From assembly GCA_964493765.1 (NCBI GenBank), contig CAZBPK010000004.1:1-53215 (forward strand): DNA of 53,215 nt, given 5' to 3'. This DNA is from CALLMJ01 sp964493765 (GTDB lineage: Bacteria > Bacteroidota > Bacteroidia > J057 > CALLMJ01). Under the pieces are notes generated by a model. The model did not search any database. It saw only the letters and a program-made list of their open reading frames with translations, and was not told where the DNA came from. A program made the translations under genes and the position numbers. This document shows, one piece after another, positions 1-8,285 of this stretch. Position 1 is the first letter of the stretch. Every line of letters begins with the position of its first letter.

Positions 1-1367
1 TTGTAAGATCTGCCGATGAAAGTTATAGAATAGGTCCTCCACCTTCTAATCAATCATATCTTCTTGGAGATAAAATCATTGAAATTGCTTTGCAATGCAA
101 TGCGGATGCTATTCATCCAGGGTATGGATTTTTAAGTGAAAATGCGGATTTTGCTGAAAAAGTTATCAATGCAGGGCTTATATTTATAGGTCCTCCGCCT
201 TCTGCAATGAGAAAAATTGGCGATAAATTAAGTGCCAAACAAACTGCTAAAGAACAACAAGTGCCAATGATCTCGGGTTCTGATGGGGCTATTCGTAGTA
301 TTGATGAAGCCAAAAAAGTAGCCGAAAAAATAGGATTTCCGTTATTAATTAAAGCATCTGCTGGTGGTGGTGGAAAGGGAATGCGTTTGATTAACACTAT
401 TAATGAACTTGAAGAAGGTATTCAACGTGCTATGAGCGAAGCCCTTTCCGCTTTTGGAGACGACGCTGTGTTTATTGAAAAATACGCCGAAGAACCTAAA
501 CACATTGAAGTTCAAATATTAGCCGATCATTACGGCAATGTTGTTTATCTTTTTGAACGCGAATGCTCTATTCAAAGAAGACATCAAAAGGTTATTGAAG
601 AGGCTCCTTCTATTAGTATTTCCGCAGAAACTCGAAAAAAAATGGGCGAAGCTGCTGTAAATGTTTGCAAAGCTTGTGGTTATTACAACGCAGGTACCGT
701 TGAATTTATTTTAGATGATAAAGGTAACTTCTACTTCCTAGAAATGAACACTCGTTTACAAGTGGAACATCCTGTAACAGAAATGATTACAGGTATAGAT
801 TTAGTCAAGGAACAAATCAAAATTGCTATGGGGCTGCCTTTATCTTTTCAACAAGAGGATTTATCTATCCGTGGGCATGCTATTGAAATACGTGTCTATG
901 CTGAAGACCCCAGTAATAATTTTTTGCCTGATATAGGTAAACTTGTTGTTTATAATCGCCCTTTAGGACCAGGAATAAGAGTAGATGATGGTTTTGATGA
1001 AGGTATGCAAGTACCCATTTACTATGACCCTATGTTAGCCAAATTGATTGTTCATGCGGAAAATCGGGACGCCGCTATCCAAAAAATGATTCAAGCCATT
1101 GAACAATTTGAAATCGTAGGTGTAAAAAATACATTAGATTTTTGTAAATTTGTCTTAAATCATTCAGAATTTAAAAATGGTACATTTGATACCCATTTCG
1201 TACAAAATTATTTTCAACCTGAATTTTTAAAACAAGAAGCTTCCGAATTAGAAAAGCAAATTGTAAGTGTATTTACTCATGCTCTTTTTGAATCTCCCCA
1301 ACCTGTGAAACCTTCCGCGTCTACTACTCCCCAAAGAAGTTTATGGAAAATCAACCGCTTGCAATAA
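1..1367 (+). CDS. accC: Biotin carboxylase subunit of an acyl-CoA carboxylase (5' end missing)
   Basis: The frame is open from base 3, and those first codons read as biotin carboxylase (DESYRIGPPPSNQSYL), so the true start lies upstream of the window. About 454 residues are visible. The enzyme carboxylates biotin with ATP and bicarbonate for acetyl- or propionyl-CoA carboxylase. Visible marks are HPGYGFLSEN, the ATP-grasp glycine loop KASAGGGGKGMR, and the family signature FLEMNTRLQVEHPVTE. The C-terminal tail after about residue 420 is Pro/Ser-rich and not conserved-looking, and no biotin-attachment domain is fused. Carboxyltransferase and biotin carrier genes are not in the window. The sequence alone does not separate acetyl- from propionyl-CoA specificity. 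Confidence 0.93.
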   Translation, partial: VRSADESYRIGPPPSNQSYLLGDKIIEIALQCNADAIHPGYGFLSENADFAEKVINAGLIFIGPPPSAMRKIGDKLSAKQTAKEQQVPMISGSDGAIRSIDEAKKVAEKIGFPLLIKASAGGGGKGMRLINTINELEEGIQRAMSEALSAFGDDAVFIEKYAEEPKHIEVQILADHYGNVVYLFERECSIQRRHQKVIEEAPSISISAETRKKMGEAAVNVCKACGYYNAGTVEFILDDKGNFYFLEMNTRLQVEHPVTEMITGIDLVKEQIKIAMGLPLSFQQEDLSIRGHAIEIRVYAEDPSNNFLPDIGKLVVYNRPLGPGIRVDDGFDEGMQVPIYYDPMLAKLIVHAENRDAAIQKMIQAIEQFEIVGVKNTLDFCKFVLNHSEFKNGTFDTHFVQNYFQPEFLKQEASELEKQIVSVFTHALFESPQPVKPSASTTPQRSLWKINRLQ

Positions 1368-1385
1368 GATTTTGTTGATACAAAC

Positions 1386-2768
1386 ATGCAAAGATATTTG
1401 CTCAAAAGGTTACTTTTGTTTATTCCATCTTTGTGGATAGTTACTTTGCTGGGTTTTTATTTGAGTAAATTAGCACCAGGTGACCCCGTTGCGTTAGCTT
1501 TAGGTGAAACCGACCAAGACCGCATCATTAATGAAAATGCCTATATCCAAAAAAGAAAAGAATTAGGATTAGACAAGCCTTTGTTTTATTTCTCTATTGC
1601 TGCTTGGAGTGAATCTGATACGCTTTATAAAATTCCACGTCCTCAATGGAGAGAGTTGGCTTCTTATTTAACTTTTTATACGGGAAACTGGAATTGGGTA
1701 AATGATTACCTTGTAAAAATTCAAAAACTTAAACAAGTTATTTCGGAAGATACCTCTATTGCCCATCAGCGTTCTTTAGCCATTTCTTTAACAGAGCAAT
1801 TTTTAATCGCTCACGAATCACAAGACATACAATCTTTATTACAAAAAATTGAAAAAGAAATTCCCAAAATATCTGCTAATCCCATCTTTTTAAATTTAAA
1901 ACAACATATTCAAAATTTAGAAAATTCAAAGACTTTATGGAAAAATTATATTCCCGTTATTCATTTCTATGGACTCAACAATCAATATCATCACTGGTTA
2001 ATGGGAGTTCTACAACTAGATTTTGGAGTTTCTTATGCTGACCAAAGACCTATCGGTACAAAAATTAAAGAAGCACTTTTCTGGACAGTTATTATCAATT
2101 TCTTTTCTATTTTAATTGTGTATGGTTTAGGTATTTATATTGGAGTACTAGGAGCTTCCAATTTCGGAACCAAAAAAGAAAAAATACTTTCTAACTTTAC
2201 TTTGATTTTATACTCTCTACCGACATTTTGGGTAGGAAGTATGTTCATCATGATTTTTGGGGCATGGTTAAAAATGTTTCCTGTTTCGGGCGTTCAAAGT
2301 ATCGCAAATTCTGCGAACTGGTCAATTTTTCAACGGTTAATAGATTGGGTGCATCACCTCATTTTACCGATTATTTGTATGTCTTACAGTTCTATAGCCT
2401 TTTTATCTAAGCAAATGCAAAACGCTATGTTAGAAACTCTTAGTTTAGATTTTATTCAAACGGCAAAAGCTAAGGGATTAAATAAAGCAAAAGTTATATG
2501 GAAACATGCTTTTAAGAATTCTTTGTTTCCTATGCTAACTTTATTCGCTAATATATTTCCGTCTATGGTGGGTGGTTCTATAATTATCGAAACCATTTTT
2601 TCCTTACCCGGAATGGGATTTTTATTGTATCAAAGTATTTATGCTAGAGATTATCCCGTAATGATTGCGGTATTTACCCTTTCAGGATTTATGACTATTC
2701 TGGGCATCTTGTTTTCCGATATTCTATACAAAAAAATTGACCCAAGAGTACAATTTGAAAAATATTGA
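1386..2768 (+). CDS. OppB/DppB-type ABC transporter permease with a large periplasmic insertion
   Basis: Inner-membrane permease of the peptide/nickel ABC transporter family. The N-terminus (LKRLLLFIPSLWIVTLLGFYL) is the usual first helix and LGLDKPL the usual following motif. The C-terminal half carries the remaining helices and the cytoplasmic EAA-type loop (TAKAKGLNKAKVIWKHAFKN) that docks the ATPase. At 460 residues it is about 130 longer than typical OppB; the extra hydrophilic segment lies between roughly residues 70 and 200, just after the first helix, so it should be periplasmic. No partner permease, ATPase or binding protein is present in the window. It follows accC by 18 bases. Family assignment is secure; the substrate is unknown. 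Confidence 0.88.
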   Translation: MQRYLLKRLLLFIPSLWIVTLLGFYLSKLAPGDPVALALGETDQDRIINENAYIQKRKELGLDKPLFYFSIAAWSESDTLYKIPRPQWRELASYLTFYTGNWNWVNDYLVKIQKLKQVISEDTSIAHQRSLAISLTEQFLIAHESQDIQSLLQKIEKEIPKISANPIFLNLKQHIQNLENSKTLWKNYIPVIHFYGLNNQYHHWLMGVLQLDFGVSYADQRPIGTKIKEALFWTVIINFFSILIVYGLGIYIGVLGASNFGTKKEKILSNFTLILYSLPTFWVGSMFIMIFGAWLKMFPVSGVQSIANSANWSIFQRLIDWVHHLILPIICMSYSSIAFLSKQMQNAMLETLSLDFIQTAKAKGLNKAKVIWKHAFKNSLFPMLTLFANIFPSMVGGSIIIETIFSLPGMGFLLYQSIYARDYPVMIAVFTLSGFMTILGILFSDILYKKIDPRVQFEKY

Positions 2769-2799
2769 AAACTTTTTTTATTCAATTCATAAAACTGAT

Positions 2800-2807
2800 T
2801 AAATTTG
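2800..2807 (+). promoter_or_regulatory. -7 box TAAATTTG for ccmC, four bases before the ATG
   Basis: Exact match to the Bacteroidota -7 consensus TAnnTTTG. Only CGGC separates it from the ATG at 2812, so the transcript would begin at or within a base or two of the start codon. No TTG/TTTG is seen at the usual -33 distance. Confidence 0.6.
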
Positions 2808-2811
2808 CGGC

Positions 2812-3504
2812 ATGTTATCTAATACCGCTCATAAAATTATTATAGCTTTAGCTGTATTATTAGTGAGTTATGCACTTATTGCGGGTTTAATTTTGAAAGT
2901 TCCTAAATTAGGTACTTTAGCTCAAAGCGCTAGGAACTTATATTATCATGTTCCTATGTGGTTTACTATGTACACAATGATGGCTATTTCGGTTTTTTAT
3001 AGTGTTAAATATCTTAGAAATTTTGCTATTGAAAACGATTTAATTGCGAGTTCAGCGGCATGGATAGGTACAATGTTTGGAGTTTTAGGGCTTTTAACAG
3101 GAAGTGTATGGAGTAGGGTAACTTGGGGCGAAGCCCTTCCTGATAGTGATTTTTCTGCTTGGTGGGTTTGGGACCCTAAACAAACTTTAGCATTAATTGC
3201 TGTGCTTTCTTATTTTGCCTATTTTATTTTAAGAAGTTCCTTTGATTATCCTGAACAAAAAGCCAAACTCTCCGCAATCTATAATATTTTTGCAGCAGCA
3301 AGTTTAATTCCTTTAACGTTAATTATCCCTAGAATGCTGGGAGGGCTACACCCAGGGGGTAGCGAAGGAAGCCCTGTTTTCAATCAAAAAGATATCTCTA
3401 ACGACTTTAGAATTGTTTTTTATCCCGCTATTATGGGATTTATTTCCTTAGGACTTTGGTTACTTAATTTACGAATAAGAATCTACAAACTATTTATAAA
3501 ATAA
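2812..3504 (+). CDS. ccmC: Cytochrome c biogenesis heme-handling protein CcmC
   Basis: Integral membrane protein of the CcmC/CcsA family (230 residues, about six hydrophobic segments) that presents heme on the periplasmic side for attachment to apocytochrome c. The diagnostic tryptophan-rich segment is present (WGEALPDSDFSAWWVWDPKQT). A conserved periplasmic histidine lies in YYHVPMWF, and a second candidate axial histidine is in LGGLHPGG. The start at 2812 is supported by the -7 box immediately upstream. The next gene begins 11 bases downstream, so the two are probably cotranscribed. CcmB, its usual partner, is about 20 kb away at 23863. CcsA is the alternative name; the length favours CcmC. 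Confidence 0.9.
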   Translation: MLSNTAHKIIIALAVLLVSYALIAGLILKVPKLGTLAQSARNLYYHVPMWFTMYTMMAISVFYSVKYLRNFAIENDLIASSAAWIGTMFGVLGLLTGSVWSRVTWGEALPDSDFSAWWVWDPKQTLALIAVLSYFAYFILRSSFDYPEQKAKLSAIYNIFAAASLIPLTLIIPRMLGGLHPGGSEGSPVFNQKDISNDFRIVFYPAIMGFISLGLWLLNLRIRIYKLFIK

Positions 3505-3515
3505 ACCTTAAAAAA

Positions 3516-5564
3516 ATGAAACATTTGCAAATGAAAAAAATATACTTACTTCTGATTGGTATCAGCTTGTTTTCGTCCTTGAAAGCTCAAAGAGAGGATA
3601 TAGACCCTGATAAATCTAAAAATTTTAGAAATGGAATCAAATATTTGAAGAGAGAAGAGTATTATAAAGCTATTCCTTTTTTTGAAGAATGCTTAAATGA
3701 AAAGGCGGAAGACCCTTTAAGATTATTCTATTTAGGGAAGTGTTACTTCGAAACCCATCAAGAGTATAAAGCATTAGAATATTTGGACAGAGCCTATCAA
3801 AAAAAACCTTCTGCTCATCCTCATCTTCCCTTGTATGCGGCTAAAATTTATCACTTAGCGAATCGATTTGATATGGCTTTAGATGCCTACGAAAAGGCGC
3901 TTCCTAAAGCAGAAACCGATGAACAACGAAGTGAAATCAAACTCTCCATTCAACAATGTAGCACAGCCATGCAATTTATTGAAAACCATAAAAATGATGT
4001 TACTTATAAGTTTGAAAACATGGGAAATTTTGTGAACTCAAAGTTTTCAGATTATTCCCCAGTTTTCAATGGAAAAATGAACCAAGTTATGTTTACTTCC
4101 AGAAGACCCCGAAAACCTATACAAAAATATAATAAAAAATTTTACATGGACGACATCTTCGAAGATGTTTATTTTGCAAAATATTCCAATGGGGTATGGC
4201 ATAAAGTACAATTATCCGCTAAAAAACTACCATCCACAAAACATGATGCAACTATCTTTGCTAATAAAACATTATCCGCACTATACCTTTATAGATCAAA
4301 AAGAAAACTTGGTGATATTTTTTATACCCAATTGAATAATGGAAAATGGTCTGTTCCTAAACCTCTTTTAGGAGAAGTGAATACACAATATAATGAAGCT
4401 TCTTTTTTTGTCACACCTGACAGTAAATTTGCTTATTTTTCTAGCGATAGACCCGGTGGTAAGGGTGGCTTGGATATTTATTATGTTAAAAAAACAGGAG
4501 AAAATACTTGGACAGGTGCTAAACTTTTGAATATAAATTCTAAATATGATGAAGACGCACCTTATTTCGATGGTGAATATCTATATTTTTCTTCTAAAAG
4601 ACCAGAAAGTATGGGAGGATATGATATTTTCAGAGCTAAAATGATTTCTGAAACCCAATTCGAAGAACCAGAAAACATCGGTTTCCCTTATAATAGTGGC
4701 GGTGATGATATTTACTATTGTTATCATTCGGATTCCAACAAGGTTACTTTATCCTCTAATAGATTAGGTGGATTTGGATTAATGGATAATTATATCATAG
4801 ACCTAAACCAAGAAATCTATAATTCTCCTTATGCAGATATTGGTTGTGATTCTTTACTTTCTCTTTTAGATGAACTTAAAGAAAAACTAAAAAACGCTCA
4901 ATTTTCTGAAAATACCCAAGAAAACATCGCTATTACAGAAGGCGGAACTATTGTCTTAACAGGAAATGTCTTGGATAACGTAACAGATAACTCTATTAAA
5001 AATGCTACGGTTAAGTTAATTGACCCTAATACCAATCAATTAATTGCCGAGCAAAAAACTTCAGGTACTTCTGCAAACTATAAGTTTTCTATTAGTTCTG
5101 GAAGAAATTACAGAATCATAGTAGAAGCTCCTGATTACTTAAAATTCTCCGAAGATTTTATAGTTCCTATCAATACCAAAAACGATGCCCATATCAAAAT
5201 CGTACCTTTACAAAAATCCAACTCCATGAAATCCATCGTCTTGGGTTGGCAATTCTTCCAATATAATAGCGCGGATCTTTCTTCTGAAAGAATTGATGAA
5301 TTAGATAACCTAGCCACTATCATGAAATCCAATCCAGAAATTAAAATTAAACTCATTGGACATACGGATAATGATGGTTCTGACCAATTCAATAATAATC
5401 TTTCTTTAAAAAGAGCAAAAGTAGTTGCAGATTACTTAGTAAAAAAAGGAGTAGAAACTGAAAGAATCCAAACCGAAGGTAAAGGCAAAAGTGAACCTTT
5501 ATATGACAATAATTCTCGTTTCAAAAAATGGAATAGAAGAGTTGAAGTTTACATTTTAAATTAA
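3516..5564 (+). CDS. OmpA-family lipid-free periplasmic protein with TPR, PD40 propeller and regulatory domain (PorE-like)
   Basis: A signal peptide (cleavage after SLKAQ; a second Met at codon 6 could be the start) precedes four recognisable parts. TPR-like helices span about residues 30-150. A PD40/WD40-type propeller spans about 155-440, with repeats such as FFVTPDSKFAYFSSDRPGG. A carboxypeptidase-regulatory-like beta domain spans about 475-560, and a C-terminal OmpA peptidoglycan-binding domain about 570-682 (GHTDNDGSDQFNNNLSLKRA). This order matches PorE of the T9SS, which links the secretion machine to peptidoglycan, and T9SS cargo is encoded in this window. Bacteroidota carry several paralogues of this architecture, so PorE identity is a hypothesis while the domain order is clear. 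Confidence 0.85.
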   Translation: MKHLQMKKIYLLLIGISLFSSLKAQREDIDPDKSKNFRNGIKYLKREEYYKAIPFFEECLNEKAEDPLRLFYLGKCYFETHQEYKALEYLDRAYQKKPSAHPHLPLYAAKIYHLANRFDMALDAYEKALPKAETDEQRSEIKLSIQQCSTAMQFIENHKNDVTYKFENMGNFVNSKFSDYSPVFNGKMNQVMFTSRRPRKPIQKYNKKFYMDDIFEDVYFAKYSNGVWHKVQLSAKKLPSTKHDATIFANKTLSALYLYRSKRKLGDIFYTQLNNGKWSVPKPLLGEVNTQYNEASFFVTPDSKFAYFSSDRPGGKGGLDIYYVKKTGENTWTGAKLLNINSKYDEDAPYFDGEYLYFSSKRPESMGGYDIFRAKMISETQFEEPENIGFPYNSGGDDIYYCYHSDSNKVTLSSNRLGGFGLMDNYIIDLNQEIYNSPYADIGCDSLLSLLDELKEKLKNAQFSENTQENIAITEGGTIVLTGNVLDNVTDNSIKNATVKLIDPNTNQLIAEQKTSGTSANYKFSISSGRNYRIIVEAPDYLKFSEDFIVPINTKNDAHIKIVPLQKSNSMKSIVLGWQFFQYNSADLSSERIDELDNLATIMKSNPEIKIKLIGHTDNDGSDQFNNNLSLKRAKVVADYLVKKGVETERIQTEGKGKSEPLYDNNSRFKKWNRRVEVYILN

Positions 5565-5601
5565 TGTTTTGAAATTATTATTTGATAAACCAAAAAGTTT
5601 T

Positions 5602-5609
5602 TATTTTTG
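5602..5609 (+). promoter_or_regulatory. -7 box TATTTTTG for nuoF
   Basis: Matches TAnnTTTG. A TTTG at 5581-5584 lies 17 bases upstream as a possible -33 element. The ATG follows 21 bases after the box. Confidence 0.55.
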
Positions 5610-5630
5610 TTGCTTAGTTATATATAAAAT

Positions 5631-6932
5631 ATGGCAAACTGGAAATTAGAGAATTGGCAAAACTATAAAAAACTCATATTACCTGATATTCCTAATCTTC
5701 ATAAAATTGAAGTTTATGAACAACACGGTGGTTATGAGCAAATTAGAAAAATTTTAAATAACCAAACAGAATGGACACCCAAGCGTGTTCAAGAGGAAGT
5801 TGCAGCAGCAAATATTAGGGGAAGAGGAGGTGCTGGATTTAATGCAGGTATAAAATGGAGTTTTATGCCTCCTAAGCAAGCTGGAGTTCCTCGTTATTTA
5901 GCTTGTAATGGTGATGAGTCTGAACCTGGTACTTATAAAGATAGAAGAATTTTTGAATATAATCCTCACTTATTTATTGAAGGGGTATTAATTGCTTGTT
6001 ATGCAATGCAAATGGACGCTGCCTATGTTTATATTCGTGGTGAATATGCTGATTGGATTGACATGCTGCAAAGAGCTGTTGATGAAGCTTATGCAAAAGG
6101 GTATATTGGGAAAAATATTATGGGCAAAGGTTATAATATGGAAATTTATGTTCATAAAGGAGCTGGCGCCTATATTTGCGGTGAAGAAACTTCTTTGATG
6201 GAGTCTTTAGAAGGAAAAAGAGCTTATCCCCGTTCAAAACCCCCTTTCCCAGCTCAGTTTGGTCTTTGGGGTAAACCCACTACCATCAACAACATTGATA
6301 CATTAGCCAATGCTACGCTGGTTATGAGAATGGGGGCACAAGCCTACAAATCCATTGGTGCTCCAGACCACCCGGGTCCTATTTTATATGGCTTACAAGG
6401 ACACGTAAACCGCCCCGGACTCTATGAATATCCCTCTGGTATGTTAATCACTGATTTGATTTACAAAGTAGGTGGTGGAATAAGAAATGGAAAAAAATTA
6501 AAAGCCGTAGTTCCAGGGGGAGTTTCTGTTCCTGTTCTACGTGCTGATATGATTGAAGGAATCACTATGAACGCAGCCTCACTCGCCACAGTAGGCACTT
6601 ATATGGGTACTACGGGTATTTTAGTGATGGATGAAACCGTTGATATGGTAAAATGGTTGCATAGAGTTACTAAATTCTATCATCATGAATCTTGCGGGCA
6701 ATGTACACCCTGTAGAGAAGGTACAGGTTGGTTAGAAAAATTAGTTGGAAAATTTGTTGAAAATATAGCAACTGAAAAAGACTATCAAATTCTATTGGAC
6801 TTATGTGATAACATGGAAGGTAGAACAGTTTGCGCATTAGCTGATGCTGCTGCTTGGCCTGTAAGAAATACCATCATTCGTTTTAAAGACGAATTCTACG
6901 CCCGTATTCAAAAAACTACTGTCTTAGTATAA
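5631..6932 (+). CDS. nuoF: NADH-quinone oxidoreductase subunit F (NADH-binding)
   Basis: This subunit oxidises NADH with FMN and passes electrons to a [4Fe-4S] cluster in complex I. The 433 residues are full length. The FMN/NADH glycine-rich segment GRGGAGFNAGIKW is present, as are YICGEETSLMESLEGKR and the cluster motif ESCGQCTPCREGT. The cluster ligands are Cys355, Cys358, Cys361 and a distal Cys401. It has its own -7 box and a hairpin terminator directly downstream, so it appears to be a single-gene transcription unit. That is odd, because nuoE, nuoG and the other nuo genes normally adjoin it. The ligands argue against a degenerate copy. Confidence 0.93.
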   Translation: MANWKLENWQNYKKLILPDIPNLHKIEVYEQHGGYEQIRKILNNQTEWTPKRVQEEVAAANIRGRGGAGFNAGIKWSFMPPKQAGVPRYLACNGDESEPGTYKDRRIFEYNPHLFIEGVLIACYAMQMDAAYVYIRGEYADWIDMLQRAVDEAYAKGYIGKNIMGKGYNMEIYVHKGAGAYICGEETSLMESLEGKRAYPRSKPPFPAQFGLWGKPTTINNIDTLANATLVMRMGAQAYKSIGAPDHPGPILYGLQGHVNRPGLYEYPSGMLITDLIYKVGGGIRNGKKLKAVVPGGVSVPVLRADMIEGITMNAASLATVGTYMGTTGILVMDETVDMVKWLHRVTKFYHHESCGQCTPCREGTGWLEKLVGKFVENIATEKDYQILLDLCDNMEGRTVCALADAAAWPVRNTIIRFKDEFYARIQKTTVLV

Positions 6933-6950
6933 TTCCTTCAATAAACGACA

Positions 6951-6994
6951 AACTCATAAATCTTAAGTTCTTTAAGGTTTATGAGTTCTTTTTA
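6951..6994 (+). terminator. Intrinsic terminator after nuoF
   Basis: A 16-base stem (6951-6966 with 6972-6987, one G-U pair) closes a five-base loop GTTCT and is followed by CTTTTTAT. A potential ATG at 6981 lies inside the 3' arm of this hairpin, which argues against using it as a start codon. Confidence 0.8.
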
Positions 6995-7010
6995 TACCAA
7001 CGCCTATTTT

Positions 7011-7217
7011 ATGAAAAAACATAATGACACCTTCATTATTCCTACTGAACTCCAAAATTTACTAGAAAATCACCCCCCTTCGCTAGAAATCTTTGAAAGT
7101 TTACCCCCCTCCCATAAAAAAGAATATCTTAACTGGATACTTTCTTCAAAAAAAGAAGAAACTCGTCAAAAAAACATGAAAAAAATGATTCAAATGTTGT
7201 TAAATAATAAAAAATAA
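7011..7217 (+). CDS. Small OmdA/YdeI-like protein
   Basis: The start is placed at ATG 7011 (68 residues) because the upstream in-frame ATG at 6981 sits inside the nuoF terminator. The segment FESLPPSHKKEYLNWILSSK followed by KEETRQKN resembles the C-terminal motif of the OmdA/YdeI family (bacteriocin-protection or OmpD-associated proteins). Longer relatives carry an additional N-terminal domain that is absent here. The biochemical role of the family is not established. It ends one base before the next gene, so it is the likely first cistron of a three-gene operon with the thioredoxin-like and TonB-like proteins. Confidence 0.65.
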   Translation: MKKHNDTFIIPTELQNLLENHPPSLEIFESLPPSHKKEYLNWILSSKKEETRQKNMKKMIQMLLNNKK

Positions 7218-7218
7218 A

Positions 7219-7830
7219 ATGACTCAGCAAAGTATTATTAACCAAAATCATATTCAAAAAGCTTACAATTATACAAGCTACAGAAACTTAATAGATGTTT
7301 TGCTTAAACAAAATAAGACTACAGGGACTAACCATTCTGAAGAATATTTGAATTATACTCAGTTAAATGTTCAAAGAATGAATAGATGGGATAAAACTTG
7401 TGAAATCTATCCTGAATTCCAAGAGTTTTTAAAAACAATCCATCAAAAAATTTATATGATAGTTTTAACAGAAGCTTGGTGTGGTGATACAGCGAATCTA
7501 GTTCCTGTATTTGAAAAAATTCATTTAGTAAATCCTGATAAAATTTCTTTTTTACTTTTATTAAGAGATGAAAATCCAGAAGTTATGGACGATAACTTAA
7601 CGAATGGTTCGCGTTCTATTCCTAAGCTGATTTTTTTAAACGAGAATTTAGATAAACTTGCTACGTGGGGTCCAAGACCCGCTCCGTTAACCCAACAAAT
7701 TCAAGAATGGAAAGCTCAAGGACTAACCTATAAAGATTATGCCGATAAAGTTCAACTTTGGTATGCTAAAGATAAGTCGTTGAGTACTCAAAAGGAAATT
7801 TATGAAATTTTAAAAAGCATTGTTTCATGA
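7219..7830 (+). CDS. Thioredoxin-fold protein with a non-canonical WCGDTA active site
   Basis: A 203-residue soluble protein without a signal peptide. The central region (YMIVLTEAWCGDTANLVPVF, then SRSIPKLIFLNE with the cis-proline context) is the core of a thioredoxin fold of the kind grouped as Thioredoxin_9. The usual CxxC is reduced to a single Cys (WCGDTA), so a classical dithiol exchange is not possible at that site. About 60 residues of extra helical sequence precede the fold. Its stop codon overlaps the next start (ATGA at 7827), indicating translational coupling to the TonB-like gene. The reaction is unknown; a one-cysteine redox or chaperone role is conceivable. Confidence 0.75.
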   Translation: MTQQSIINQNHIQKAYNYTSYRNLIDVLLKQNKTTGTNHSEEYLNYTQLNVQRMNRWDKTCEIYPEFQEFLKTIHQKIYMIVLTEAWCGDTANLVPVFEKIHLVNPDKISFLLLLRDENPEVMDDNLTNGSRSIPKLIFLNENLDKLATWGPRPAPLTQQIQEWKAQGLTYKDYADKVQLWYAKDKSLSTQKEIYEILKSIVS

Positions 7831-8195
7831 GGTTTTTTCTATTATTCTTTGGTATCTTTTTCATTTCGTACTGCCTAAATGCTCAAGAAAATGTTTCAAT
7901 GAAAATTGATAGAGAGGCTTTTCCTGTGAATATGGATATTATTGTAAAGAAAATTAAGTATCCTTCTAAACTTAAGAAACACAAAATTGAAGGAAAAGTC
8001 ATTGCAAAAGTATTAGTGAGTAACGAAGGAAAAGTACAACAACATGAAATTTTGCAAAGCCCTCATTTGAAGTTGAGCAAAGCGGTATCTAATAAAATTT
8101 ATTCCTTAAAATTTATTCCCGCTGAAGCAGATGGAAATAAAATTGCATGTTGGGTGGTTATTCCTTTTGAATTTGTTCATAATTTAACAAAATAA
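7827..8195 (+). CDS. TonB C-terminal domain protein, secreted form
   Basis: 122 residues: an N-terminal signal sequence with a likely cut after NAQ, then a TonB C-terminal-like domain (KIKYPSKLKKHKIEGKVIAKVLVSNEGKV through KFIPAEADGNKIACWVVIPFEF). Classical TonB is anchored in the inner membrane and has a proline-rich spanner. This one has neither a stable anchor nor a spanner, so it is probably a free periplasmic relative rather than an energy transducer. The signal end FISYC lacks a proper lipobox (Tyr before Cys), so a lipoprotein is unlikely. It overlaps the preceding gene by four bases. It ends 90 bases before the converging TonB-dependent receptor gene. Confidence 0.72.
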   Translation: MRFFLLFFGIFFISYCLNAQENVSMKIDREAFPVNMDIIVKKIKYPSKLKKHKIEGKVIAKVLVSNEGKVQQHEILQSPHLKLSKAVSNKIYSLKFIPAEADGNKIACWVVIPFEFVHNLTK

Positions 8196-8285
8196 ATTAG
8201 TCTGTTTTTTTTAATTTTTCTTTCTGAAATTTTGGGGAATCAAGGACTAAACCATAAACCTCTTTTGTATTTAAAAATGGAATAA

